Assembly: GCA_016839665.1 (NCBI GenBank) | Contig: JAEOTU010000357.1 | Location: 1-13,743 of the forward strand | Length of the DNA stretch: 13,743 nucleotides | Source: Candidatus Hodarchaeota archaeon | Lineage (GTDB): Archaea; Asgardarchaeota; Heimdallarchaeia; Hodarchaeales; Hodarchaeaceae | Direction of reading: 5' to 3' | In this document: piece after piece, positions 1-7,590 of the stretch | Position numbering within the stretch: the stretch's first letter is position 1 | Layout of the letters: every line of letters starts with the position of its first letter | Translations under genes and position numbers: made by a program | Notes under the pieces: generated by a model | Database searches by the model: none | What the model was told of the DNA's origin: nothing | What the model saw: the letters and a program-made list of their open reading frames with translations, nothing else

Positions 1-117
1 CTCGTCCAGAAGATGCGGGGTTTTGCTCATGAATTTTCATGGAAAGAATTTCGTATCACATCAGAGGGTATTAAAATCTTCCCAGACCGAACTGTTGGAC
101 GTGGACGCTTTAAATGA
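1..117 (+). CDS. KaiC/GvpD-like RecA-superfamily ATPase, C-terminal end (5' truncated by window)
   Basis: The first frame is open from base 1 to a TGA at 115-117, giving 38 residues that begin in mid-protein. The visible stretch reads KMRGFAHEFSWKEFRITSEG and continues with an Ile. It matches the end of the RecA-fold domain in archaeal KaiC/RAD55/GvpD-like ATPases, where a 'K-M-R-G-x-x-H' strand is followed by 'F-x-I-x-x-x-G-I'. Walker motifs would lie outside the window, so neither activity nor domain number can be judged. The stop overlaps the start of the next gene (ATGA at 114-117), which indicates translational coupling. Family members are ATP-binding proteins used in signalling or regulation, but the precise role here is unknown. 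Assignment rests on one short motif. Confidence 0.7.
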   Translation, partial: LVQKMRGFAHEFSWKEFRITSEGIKIFPDRTVGRGRFK

Positions 118-290
118 CAACTGAACAACCACCAGGAGTACTAGTACAAGTTAAAAATATTAGTGAACGTTGTGGTGTATGCAACAAACCTTTTACAATG
201 GAAACATATCTCGAACTGTTAACCGAAAAACGTTTCCATCGCATCCGATGTATCACTTGTAATTATATTGTTCCTACTGGGGAAGAATGA
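114..290 (+). CDS. Small zinc-ribbon protein, 58 aa
   Basis: The ATG at 114 overlaps the preceding stop, and the TGA at 288-290 overlaps the next start at 287, so this small frame sits exactly between two genes with ATGA junctions on both sides. The protein has two cysteine pairs, CGVC (residues 20-23) and CITC (46-49), separated by 22 residues. That is the layout of a four-Cys zinc ribbon. The linker is charged and probably helical (TMETYLELLTEKRFHRIR), and there is no signal peptide or membrane segment. It could be a nucleic-acid or protein adaptor for the KaiC-like ATPase or the cysteine-cluster protein; that link is inferred only from coupling. No named family is claimed. Confidence 0.8.
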   Translation: MTTEQPPGVLVQVKNISERCGVCNKPFTMETYLELLTEKRFHRIRCITCNYIVPTGEE

Positions 291-892
291 GGAAATACAA
301 TATGCAAAGAGAAATAAGATTTGCATGCCAACAAAGTGGCCACTGTTGTACTGATTCAAAGATCATCGTAACACTTACTTTTCAAGACCTCTACAAGCTT
401 TTTAGCGCCGTAAGTGGCGACTTTAGAATATTACTTCAAAAAATTGCGTTTTATACTTTGGATTCATCAACTACTCCCTTAATTCAAAAGCAAATGGTAT
501 TAGAACCGATAGAAACAAGCCAAGGAAGAGTTCTTCCAGGGCTAAGAAAGCTTGGAGAAAAAATCTGTGTCTTTTATTCTTATCCCAATTGTGCAATCTA
601 TCATAACAGACCTTTAGCTTGTCGTAACTATCCTTTTACTTTTTTAAAAGACCAGGAACGAATTTTTTGTGCTTGGGTAAAAAACTCCCCAAAAACCTGT
701 CCTGGGATAGGAAAAGGTTTCCCACAGTCTTTAACAGACATTGAAAATCTTGGAAAACAGTTTTTCGAAGAGATTCAATTACATAACAATGTAGTACACG
801 AATTGAACGCTGAAGCAATGGATGGCCGTCCATTAACTGCGCGGGAGGCGTTATGGGTGTTGGTAACTTACGGTGAAAGAAAACAAAAATAA
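287..892 (+). CDS. YkgJ-type cysteine-cluster (putative Fe/Zn-binding) protein
   Basis: A 201-residue soluble protein with the cysteine pattern of the CxxCxxCC/YkgJ family, whose members are thought to bind zinc or an iron-sulfur cluster. Visible cysteines are C14, C20 and C21 (in CQQSGHCC), then C94, C102 and C112 within the family's signature 'C-x(n)-Y-P-N-C-x-I-Y-x-x-R-P-x-x-C-R-x-Y-P-F', plus C128 and C138. The N-terminal spacing is C-x5-CC, slightly different from the textbook CxxC pattern. The ATG at 287 overlaps the previous stop, favouring coupled translation; an in-frame ATG at 302 (Met6) is an alternative. It is the last gene of the KaiC-like/zinc-ribbon/YkgJ set. The biochemical function of the family is not firmly established. 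Confidence 0.85.
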   Translation: MRKYNMQREIRFACQQSGHCCTDSKIIVTLTFQDLYKLFSAVSGDFRILLQKIAFYTLDSSTTPLIQKQMVLEPIETSQGRVLPGLRKLGEKICVFYSYPNCAIYHNRPLACRNYPFTFLKDQERIFCAWVKNSPKTCPGIGKGFPQSLTDIENLGKQFFEEIQLHNNVVHELNAEAMDGRPLTAREALWVLVTYGERKQK

Positions 893-1005
893 AAGGTTGA
901 TCATTTTCTTTAACAAACCTGATTGTTGAAAAAAACCGTTTAGAATTATTCGAATTTTATCAAATCCAAAAAGATTTTACTACCATTTCCTTATTGTCTA
1001 GATAC

Positions 1006-1032
1006 TGCCAAAACTCAATCGAATTGATGGCA
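1006..1032 (+). promoter_or_regulatory. Imperfect hairpin just upstream of the AGPS-like gene
   Basis: Arms TGCCA (1006-1010) and TCAAT (1015-1019) can pair with ATTGA (1023-1027) and TGGCA (1028-1032). This gives a 10-bp stem with a 4-nt one-sided bulge (AAAC) and a 3-nt loop. It ends 4 bases before the GTG at 1037 and 10 before the ATG at 1043, so as RNA it would sit over the ribosome-binding area; as DNA it could be an operator. The rest of the 893-1036 gap is AT-rich, with no clear TATA box. Chance is a real possibility. Confidence 0.3.
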
Positions 1033-1036
1033 AAAA

Positions 1037-2692
1037 GTGAGAATGGAAATGAAACACTTACCATCAGCAACACAATGGGGAGACAGAGAACCTTCCCATG
1101 TGAAACTGACTGAAATCCTGAAAAAATTTTTACTTACACACCTTCAAATGGACCCAGATACAGAGAAGAAAGTATACTCCCAAAAGCTATCAGAAAAAGA
1201 TTTTGTTGCAGATTCTCGCCTTCCAGATGGCTTTGTAACGAAAATAATTGAACTTTTAGGTCCAGAGCACGTTTCTAGTGATCTATGGATAAGGATTCGA
1301 AATTCTCTTGGACGAGGATATATTGACATGCTTTATAGCCGATTGGCTGACATCCCTGACATTGTAGATTTAGTAGTTTTTCCCCGGAACCATGATGATG
1401 TGGTCAAGATCGTTAAGCTTTCCAATGAGTACCAAATTCCGCTATCAATTGTAGCAGGAGGTTCTAGTGTAACCTTAGGAATTCTACCTCCCTCAAGAGC
1501 AGTTGCTGTAAATCTATGTAAGATGAACAAAGTTCTAACTATTCAGCAAGATTCTTTGTACATCATTACTCAAACAGGAATCTCTGGGCCTGAATTAGAG
1601 AGGATACTTAATAAAGAGAATCTTACTCTGGGTCATTTTCCACAATCATTTGAATATAGTTGTTTAGGAGGATGGGTAGTAACACGAGGGGCTGGTCAAA
1701 ACTCCACTTTATATGGTAAAATTGAAAATATGGTTATGGCTGTAAAACTAGTAATAGGTACAGGAGAAACATTAGTAACTCATAGCGCTCCTGCAAGAGC
1801 AACTGGTCCTGATTGGAATCATCTTGTTACTGGTTCTGAAGGATCATTCGGAATACTTACAGAAGTTACGCTCCGAGTCTGGAAAAAACCAGATACTATA
1901 AAAATGTCAGGATTTTTTTTCCGTTCGTTTGAGGATGGATTGAATGCTATTAGACATCTACTCCAAGATGGTTTTCAACCAGCTATTTTACGTATATCAG
2001 ATGGCGAGGAAACCTACCATAACTTAGTAGGATCAACTCTTATGAAAGATCCCCCAAAAGAATCCTTCATCAACCGAGTTGTCATGAAATATCTTTCTAC
2101 AAGAGGTTATCGAGAAGGTGATCGCTGTTTAAGCGTTATGTCTTTCGAGGGTAATTCTGATTTGGTCGCCCTTACGCGTAAAAAAGCCATAAAGTATTCA
2201 AAAAACTTTGGTGGATTTCATGTAGGTTCAAGTCCTGGAAAATTATGGCTCAAAACCCGTTTTGAAGCCCCATTCCTGCGTGATCCCCTTGTTGATTATG
2301 GGTTACTCGTAGAGACATTTGAAACGAGCGTAACATGGGATAAGTTGTTAAATTTATACCAAACAGTTCGGAAAACCCTTAAACCAGAGTGTCCTATCAT
2401 TATGACGCATTGCAGTCATTTTTATCAAAGCGGGGCAAATCTTTACTTTACGTTAATTGCTCCTCAGGATCAAGATAAAGAAATTGAACAATATAGTCGA
2501 ATAAAAAGGAAAATTTTGGACACTTTCTTGAAATCTGGTGGGACAATCAGCCATCATCACGGTATCGGAAGATCCTTTAGTTCATGGCTTCCACAAGAAA
2601 TTGGGAAAGAAGGAATGAACCTACTGAAAAGTATAAAAAGAACCCTCGATCCTAATGGTATAATGAATCCAGGTATTTTTGATATAGAATAA
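1037..2692 (+). CDS. Alkylglycerone-phosphate synthase-like FAD enzyme (AGPS family)
   Basis: This 551-residue protein resembles eukaryotic AGPS (alkyl-DHAP synthase), which swaps the acyl chain of acyl-DHAP for a fatty alcohol to make an ether bond through an FAD adduct. Residues numbered from the GTG: FAD-binding PCMH-type domain about 105-285, with HDDVVKIVKL (119-128), AGGSSVTLG (140-148) and GGWVVTRGAG (211-220) close to the human sequence; C-terminal cap domain about 290-545. Positions known to matter in mammalian AGPS are present: R319 (human R419), R415 (R515), Y470 (Y578) and the SHHHG histidines 506-508 (615-617). The glycolate/D-lactate dehydrogenase-like lineage is therefore less likely. 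The start is ambiguous: GTG 1037, ATG 1043 or ATG 1049. The gene converges on a GlpD-like gene 16 bases away. The lipid substrate in an archaeon is unknown. Confidence 0.9.
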   Translation: MRMEMKHLPSATQWGDREPSHVKLTEILKKFLLTHLQMDPDTEKKVYSQKLSEKDFVADSRLPDGFVTKIIELLGPEHVSSDLWIRIRNSLGRGYIDMLYSRLADIPDIVDLVVFPRNHDDVVKIVKLSNEYQIPLSIVAGGSSVTLGILPPSRAVAVNLCKMNKVLTIQQDSLYIITQTGISGPELERILNKENLTLGHFPQSFEYSCLGGWVVTRGAGQNSTLYGKIENMVMAVKLVIGTGETLVTHSAPARATGPDWNHLVTGSEGSFGILTEVTLRVWKKPDTIKMSGFFFRSFEDGLNAIRHLLQDGFQPAILRISDGEETYHNLVGSTLMKDPPKESFINRVVMKYLSTRGYREGDRCLSVMSFEGNSDLVALTRKKAIKYSKNFGGFHVGSSPGKLWLKTRFEAPFLRDPLVDYGLLVETFETSVTWDKLLNLYQTVRKTLKPECPIIMTHCSHFYQSGANLYFTLIAPQDQDKEIEQYSRIKRKILDTFLKSGGTISHHHGIGRSFSSWLPQEIGKEGMNLLKSIKRTLDPNGIMNPGIFDIE

Positions 2693-2708
2693 GATCTATT
2701 TAACCAGA

Positions 2709-4304
2709 TTAGTTTTCAGGTTTCCATGCTAGTGATTTTTTATAGATGGATATTTCTTCTTTCTTTTTCTCTGAAGACCAGCCTAAAATCTTAGCCATTC
2801 GTTTAGCAACACGTTCTATACAATCCAAACCCTGAAAATCAGATAGTTGTAACTGTGTCCGTCTATGCATGACATCATTAAGGGTAATAGTTTTCTCGTG
2901 TTTAACAAAGTAATCAATTTCAGCAAAGATGTATGGCCGATTTTCAGAAATTCTTTCCCTTAATTGAGGATCGTAATCCATTTCTTCACAAATTCGAAAA
3001 TAATTTTTTCCATATCTTAGTAAATGTTTAGCTATATCTTTGGGCATCTGATACCGAATAGTTAGATTTTCCATTGCAATAGTCGCCCAATTTTCCCAGT
3101 GCTTACGTGTTGTAGATACCCACCCATAAAGAGGAACTTTATCTGTTCTGCATTTATTTTTCTTCCCCAACTCCTTGGACAGAAGATCCACTAGTTCTTT
3201 CGCCATGGCACGGTAAGTAGTATATTTTCCTCCAGCAATAGCAAAAGCATTGGGTTTTACATTAAAAATTTCGTGTTTTCGTGAAACATCAGATTCTGAT
3301 TCTGCGGTCGGAGATACAATTAAAGGCCGTATCCCTGAATAAGCACTAATAATGTCCTCTTTCTTTAAAATGCCTGGAAATAGGAAATTTGTAGCTTCTA
3401 TTAAGTATTCAATGTCTTCTTCAAGGACTGGGACATAATCATAATCATCAGTATAATCTGTATCAGTTGTACCGATTAAGTTGTAATTACCAAAGGGGCA
3501 AATGAAAAAAATTCTACCATCAGTGATGGGGAGACCTAAGACATAATCCTTATCATAAATTCTCCGTGTTATAATGTGAATACCTTTTGTTGGACGAACC
3601 CTTTCTGGGGCTGAGGGATCAAGAGTTTGTACCGCCTTATCAGTCCAATGACCACATGCTAAAACAAATACGCTTGCTTTTATTTCAAATTCCTTATTTT
3701 TGAGTTTATCTTGAACATTAACCGCAAGAACTGTTCCTTCTGAGTTTTTGTTGAATGAAATTGCTTCACAGTAATTAAGAACATGAGCTCCATGTTCTTC
3801 AGCAGAGAGAATAACATCTAGTGTCAATCTCGCATCATCCATTATTCCATCCCCATATAGAACTGCTCCTTGAAAATTTTCTTCTCTTAGTGGTGAGGGA
3901 AGGAGTAATTGTGCTTTTTCAGCATCTAAAATCTTATGAAAAGTGAAATTTCTAAAATTTGCTAATAAATCATATAACCAAACTCCCTTTCTAAGTCTAG
4001 ATTTTGTGAAAATCATATCTGAATATGTAGGCAAGATGAATCGGATGGGGCTTGAGAGGTGAGGAGCCATTTCTATTATTTTTTTCCGCTCCAGTGATCC
4101 TTCTCGGACAAGACGATACTTTTTCTGAGCAAGATAACGAATACCTGCGTGAACTATCTTTGAAGAGCCACTACTGGTTCCATAACCGAAATCGTTTTTC
4201 TCTACTAAAGCAACTGAATAACCCCGGAGAATTGCATCTCGTGCAATGCCTGCTCCTGTTATTCCTCCTCCAATCACGAGTATATCGAACGTGGTTTCTT
4301 GCAT
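2709..4304 (-). CDS. glpD: FAD-dependent glycerol-3-phosphate dehydrogenase (GlpA/GlpD family)
   Basis: Oxidises sn-glycerol-3-phosphate to DHAP at the membrane surface and passes electrons to a quinone or other acceptor. From the ATG at 4304 the protein is 531 residues, similar to bacterial GlpD (about 500) and GlpA (about 540). It starts MQETTFDILVIGGGITGAG, the dinucleotide-binding motif typical of the family N-terminus. Further landmarks are TSSGSSKIVHAGIRYL (residues 43-58), SGIRPL with the substrate Arg at 326, GGKYTTYR (358-365), and a helical C-terminal GlpA/GlpD domain from about 420. The frame extends upstream to ATG 4376 (24 extra residues with no family likeness). I prefer 4304 because an AT-rich TATA-like stretch lies within the extension, but this is unproven. 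The gene lies downstream of the TatD-like gene on the same strand and converges on the AGPS-like gene. The two enzymes share DHAP as a metabolite link. No GlpB/GlpC partner is visible. Confidence 0.92.
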   Translation of the reverse strand: MQETTFDILVIGGGITGAGIARDAILRGYSVALVEKNDFGYGTSSGSSKIVHAGIRYLAQKKYRLVREGSLERKKIIEMAPHLSSPIRFILPTYSDMIFTKSRLRKGVWLYDLLANFRNFTFHKILDAEKAQLLLPSPLREENFQGAVLYGDGIMDDARLTLDVILSAEEHGAHVLNYCEAISFNKNSEGTVLAVNVQDKLKNKEFEIKASVFVLACGHWTDKAVQTLDPSAPERVRPTKGIHIITRRIYDKDYVLGLPITDGRIFFICPFGNYNLIGTTDTDYTDDYDYVPVLEEDIEYLIEATNFLFPGILKKEDIISAYSGIRPLIVSPTAESESDVSRKHEIFNVKPNAFAIAGGKYTTYRAMAKELVDLLSKELGKKNKCRTDKVPLYGWVSTTRKHWENWATIAMENLTIRYQMPKDIAKHLLRYGKNYFRICEEMDYDPQLRERISENRPYIFAEIDYFVKHEKTITLNDVMHRRTQLQLSDFQGLDCIERVAKRMAKILGWSSEKKKEEISIYKKSLAWKPEN

Positions 4305-4385
4305 TTTCTGAATTATATCTAATCTATAATTTAGAATACCTGATTCCACGTTAATCACTTGTACCAAAATATTCATTCACGATAT

Positions 4386-5132
4386 TTATTTTAATTGATA
4401 AAATTCTCGAGCATTTCGTGTTGTTACATGATCTACTTCCTGAAATGTGATCTCCTTAATTTTTGCGATTTCTTCGATAGCATATTTCACATTTGAAGGT
4501 TGATTTTTTTCACCAGGAATTGGACTAAGAAAAGGTGTGTCAGTTTCAACTACAAGCAGTTCTAGCTTTATTGCTCTAGCTATTTTCCTATGTTTTTTAC
4601 GATTTCGTACAGCAGTAGGTATTGAAATAAACCAACCATGATCTTCAATCTGTCTTGCTTCTTCTAGGTTACCTGCAAAACAATGCATCAGAACTGGTAC
4701 TTCAGCATTCTTTTGAAGTATATCTAAACATTCTTGCTCAGCTCGACGGGAATGTATCACCAACGGTTTCTGTCTATCATTTGCTAGTTTTATAAATTTC
4801 GAAAATACTTCCCGCTGTTTTTTTCGCCAGTGAGGTTCCTTGATCCAATGATAATCTAAACCAACTTCCCCTATAGCCACTAATGAGGGATAATCACGAA
4901 TTTTTCTATAGGATAACTCAAAATCTATTGTCTGTATATGGGAAGCAGAAAAACCCAGAGTTGAGTACACAAAATTTGGATTTTTCTTTTCAAGGGATGA
5001 GGCGTACTCATAATGATGTGGTTCAATTGCAGAATTAATCACTGCCTCAAGTCCTGAACGACGAGCATTCTCTACGATTTCATCAATGTTTTTAACGAAA
5101 TCTGGCAAGAGATGAGCGTGAGAGTCTATCAT
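4386..5132 (-). CDS. TatD-family metal-dependent hydrolase
   Basis: A 248-residue TIM-barrel hydrolase of the TatD family, whose members include Mg-dependent DNases and related phosphoesterases. Expected metal ligands are all visible: H5 and H7 in IDSHAH, E89 in VAIGEVGLDYH, H127 in LVIHSRR, H150 in VLMHCFAG and D198 in VVETDTPFLSP. Length matches the family's usual 250-265 residues. The ATG at 5132 begins exactly at the conserved MIDSHAH and no earlier start is needed. A short inverted repeat (CAGTT/AACTG, 5136-5148) lies immediately upstream. The gene is divergent from the SHMT-like gene and followed on the same strand by the GlpD-like gene, perhaps co-transcribed. In archaea the substrate is uncertain; DNA repair or 3'-5' exonuclease activity is the usual inference. 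Confidence 0.9.
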   Translation of the reverse strand: MIDSHAHLLPDFVKNIDEIVENARRSGLEAVINSAIEPHHYEYASSLEKKNPNFVYSTLGFSASHIQTIDFELSYRKIRDYPSLVAIGEVGLDYHWIKEPHWRKKQREVFSKFIKLANDRQKPLVIHSRRAEQECLDILQKNAEVPVLMHCFAGNLEEARQIEDHGWFISIPTAVRNRKKHRKIARAIKLELLVVETDTPFLSPIPGEKNQPSNVKYAIEEIAKIKEITFQEVDHVTTRNAREFYQLK

Positions 5133-5284
5133 AAGCAGTTACCAACTGAGACAAGATCAAGAGGGGTGAATTTAGTGAAGAGGGTTTTTATTTTTGAGGC
5201 TACTTAGAATTCCTTAACAACCTTTTTTTCGCTATTAAGATTTGTATGAAATATTTCTGAAGGGGCCATTTTGGTGTCTAATAT
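5133..5284. promoter_or_regulatory. Divergent intergenic region between TatD-like and SHMT-like genes
   Basis: These 152 bases separate two divergent genes and must hold both promoters. Toward the SHMT-like gene, AT-rich TATA candidates are seen at about 5231-5238 (GCTATTAA) and 5249-5256 (AAATATTT). GGTG at 5273-5276 lies 8 bases before the ATG and matches the archaeal Shine-Dalgarno sequence. Toward tatD an A-rich element on the minus strand around 5185-5199 could act as a TATA box. None of these is strong, and no RNA gene was seen. Confidence 0.4.
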
Positions 5285-6472
5285 ATGAGAATCATTGACT
5301 TAATCAACGAAAATGAAAAGTTTCGGACAAATAATCTAAATATGATAGTTTCTGAGAATGTTCTGAGCCCTAAAGTAAAACAAGCTCTTGCCATTCAGCA
5401 TTCTCGTTATCATGCGTCTTTCTATGGTGGCACACAGATCTTTCAACAAATCTATGAAAAAACTCAATCTCTTATTAAGAAAAACTTTCGATGTAGCTCT
5501 GCGATAATTTCTCCTTTATCTGGGAATTTGGCAGTCGTTGCGATCATTCTAGCGTTAACAAAACCCAAAGACAAGATCGCAATTCTTCCATTATTTCCTG
5601 CTGGTGGATATCCAATTAACATTGAATTCTTTAACCGAATAAGAATGGATATACCATTCAGCCAAAAAAAGTTCAATATTAATTTGGATTTAATGCTGGA
5701 CATGCTTTCGGAAGAAAAACCAAAACTTGTATTTCTAGGATCATCATTGTTTCTTTTTCCTCATCCTGTTCAGGCAATAGCTGATGTAGTGCATGAATAC
5801 GGAGGAATTGTAGCATACGACGGATCACACGTTCTAGGATTAATTGCAGGAGGACAATTTCAAGACCCCCTTAATGAAGGAGCGGATTTGTTGTTGGGTT
5901 CGACCCATAAATCTTTTCCTGGACCTCAAGGGGGTGTAATTTTATCCAATGGCTTTGAAGATAGAAAATTAGAAGAAGTAATTGGAACAGATCCCCTCAA
6001 AGGTATCGTATTGGTTGATAATATCCATAATTCCCGTATTGCAGCTTTAGGAGTTGCGTTTGAAGAATTTCAGGAATTTGGACGTCAATATGCTCAACAG
6101 GTTATTAAAAACTCGAAAAGTCTTGCTTATAGTTTAGATTCCAATGATATCCCTCTTAATGGGAAGGAACACGGATTTACAGAGTCCCATCAAGTTCTAA
6201 TGAATGTACAAGATTTTACAGTAGGAGCAAAATATCGCGATTTATTAATGGAATATCGCATTGTGACAGATGCTGGTATGCGGTTTGGAACAGCGGAACT
6301 AACTCGTTTAGACTTTCATGAAAAGGAGATGCAAAAACTTGGAAGCTTAATTGGCCAAATTCTCCAACAATCATTTAAATCGAAGTCATTCAAACCCATC
6401 GAAGCAAAAAAGATCAAAGAGGAAATTGAAGAGCTCATCAACTATACAAAAGAAGCAGAGATTAGGGCGTAA
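5285..6472 (+). CDS. SHMT-like PLP-dependent enzyme lacking the usual catalytic Glu loop
   Basis: This 395-residue fold-type I PLP enzyme is closest in pattern to serine hydroxymethyltransferase (GlyA), which interconverts serine and glycine with a pterin cofactor. Kept features: SENVLSP (23-29), FYGG (46-49), the PLP-contacting D179 and H182 in DGSHVLGL, Schiff-base K209 in GSTHKSFPGPQGG, and carboxylate-binding R333 in GMRFGT. The missing part is notable. In E. coli GlyA the segment Y55-A-E57-G-Y-P-G-K-R-Y-Y65 carries the proton-relay Glu57, but here only RYHASFYGG is present, about five residues shorter with no Glu. Length is a little below GlyA (417). It may be a divergent aldolase acting on another beta-hydroxy amino acid rather than a true SHMT. 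ATG 5285 has GGTG 8 bases upstream. The C-terminus is lysine/glutamate-rich and helical. Confidence 0.8.
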   Translation: MRIIDLINENEKFRTNNLNMIVSENVLSPKVKQALAIQHSRYHASFYGGTQIFQQIYEKTQSLIKKNFRCSSAIISPLSGNLAVVAIILALTKPKDKIAILPLFPAGGYPINIEFFNRIRMDIPFSQKKFNINLDLMLDMLSEEKPKLVFLGSSLFLFPHPVQAIADVVHEYGGIVAYDGSHVLGLIAGGQFQDPLNEGADLLLGSTHKSFPGPQGGVILSNGFEDRKLEEVIGTDPLKGIVLVDNIHNSRIAALGVAFEEFQEFGRQYAQQVIKNSKSLAYSLDSNDIPLNGKEHGFTESHQVLMNVQDFTVGAKYRDLLMEYRIVTDAGMRFGTAELTRLDFHEKEMQKLGSLIGQILQQSFKSKSFKPIEAKKIKEEIEELINYTKEAEIRA

Positions 6473-6577
6473 AAACTCAAAAGTCTTATTTAATTTCTAC
6501 TCCTTGAAGGATAGAACTTCGGTACTAATCTAAATCAGTTCCATTGGTCATTATTTACTCAGAAGGCGGCATGTTAA

Positions 6578-7582
6578 ATGGAAGAATCGGAATTTCGTGA
6601 GCTTGTTCAACAATACGCAACGCAATCACGGTTAGAACAAGGGGAAGCATCTTTAACTTCTGTTTTGAAATTAATCATAACTGAAAACCCACAATTAAAG
6701 GGCCAAGCTCGATCTTCGGTAGCTATTGTGAAAGAGGAAATCGCAAAAGTCAACGAAATCGCTGAAGATGACCTAGGAGACATTTCTATTGAAATTGGAG
6801 TCGATGAATCCACTGAATATGAAATGCTTGAAAGAAAAGTCGTGGGGAGTATTACAAAAAACGAAACTCTTCGTGCTCAAATCAAGGCTTTAATTATCTA
6901 TGGTTCTTATGCCAAGCGGTTACATGTAGTGGGTGAGAGTGATATCAATTTTGTTGTTGTCCTGAGTTCTGATTCTTCTCAAAATGATTCAGAAGCAGCC
7001 ATTGAACAAATTAATCAAATTGCTGAAGAAATTGTCACACCTGAAGTAGCACATATTTTTGATCTGATGATCTTAAAAGAGGAGGATTTGAGTAAACTTC
7101 AAAAATTTGGGCCTGTTTTTACTCACATTCATGCCCTATATGCAAAGGATGGAGAAGTTAAACTAGGCGAAAACTTGTTTACTCCATTGAAAGTCTCAAA
7201 TGAGCAAATTCAAGAGTCTGCAAAGATGATAATCCGCGAAGCAATTACCCAATATGACGAAATCATCAACGCGGCTAAGGAGGAAGGCCTACCTGAAGAT
7301 GAACTCGATTATCTGGTTGGTGCTTCTATCATTGACATTTCATTTGCCCTATGCTGCTACAAAGTTGGTCTTGAGGCCGTATCAATGGACCTTGTTAAAC
7401 CTGATATCCATGAGGAAATCCGTGAAATTTGGGGAGAAAAATCAGAATTTTCCAAATTTTATCCAATTCTAACCCAAGCTCATGCGTTCAAACTCGGTAT
7501 TAAACTACCTGAATCACAAGGTTTCATGCAAGGAAGTATTGACTTCATTAAAGAAGTCATTAAATATACTGGTTTGCAATAA
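6578..7582 (+). CDS. Nucleotidyltransferase-fold protein with GluRS-N-terminus-like domain
   Basis: A 334-residue acidic soluble protein in three parts. Residues 1-62 (ELVQQYATQSRLEQGEAS, then SVLKLIITENPQLKGQA and EEIAKVNE) resemble the non-catalytic N-terminal helical region of archaeal glutamyl-tRNA synthetase. Residues about 100-170 form a polymerase-beta-type nucleotidyltransferase core: ALIIYGSYAKRL with G109-S110, then SDINFVVV with D122 and N124, and a possible third carboxylate D162 in IFDLMI. The normal D-x-D is D-x-N here, so catalysis may be weakened or metal use changed. Residues about 205-330 are helical and may form a HEPN-like or substrate-binding bundle. ATG 6578 has no convincing Shine-Dalgarno. 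A nearby ATG at 6571 opens only a very short frame. It follows the SHMT-like gene by 105 bases and converges on the HD gene. Substrate unknown; tRNA or another RNA is a guess from the first domain. Confidence 0.75.
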   Translation: MEESEFRELVQQYATQSRLEQGEASLTSVLKLIITENPQLKGQARSSVAIVKEEIAKVNEIAEDDLGDISIEIGVDESTEYEMLERKVVGSITKNETLRAQIKALIIYGSYAKRLHVVGESDINFVVVLSSDSSQNDSEAAIEQINQIAEEIVTPEVAHIFDLMILKEEDLSKLQKFGPVFTHIHALYAKDGEVKLGENLFTPLKVSNEQIQESAKMIIREAITQYDEIINAAKEEGLPEDELDYLVGASIIDISFALCCYKVGLEAVSMDLVKPDIHEEIREIWGEKSEFSKFYPILTQAHAFKLGIKLPESQGFMQGSIDFIKEVIKYTGLQ

Positions 7583-7590
7583 ACATATAA

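Noticed and set aside
905..1093. An open stretch in another frame across the gap before the AGPS-like gene (reads like NRLELFEFYQIQKDF...)
   Set aside because: It has no early start codon, runs out of frame into the AGPS-like gene and ends there. No family likeness is seen. Probably chance or decayed sequence.
4052..4354. A 100-residue open frame on the plus strand
   Set aside because: It lies antisense to the N-terminal half of the well-supported GlpD-like gene and has no protein-family features.
5136..5148. Small palindrome CAGTT/AACTG just upstream of the TatD-like start
   Set aside because: Only 5 bp arms, common by chance; kept only as a remark in the gene entry.
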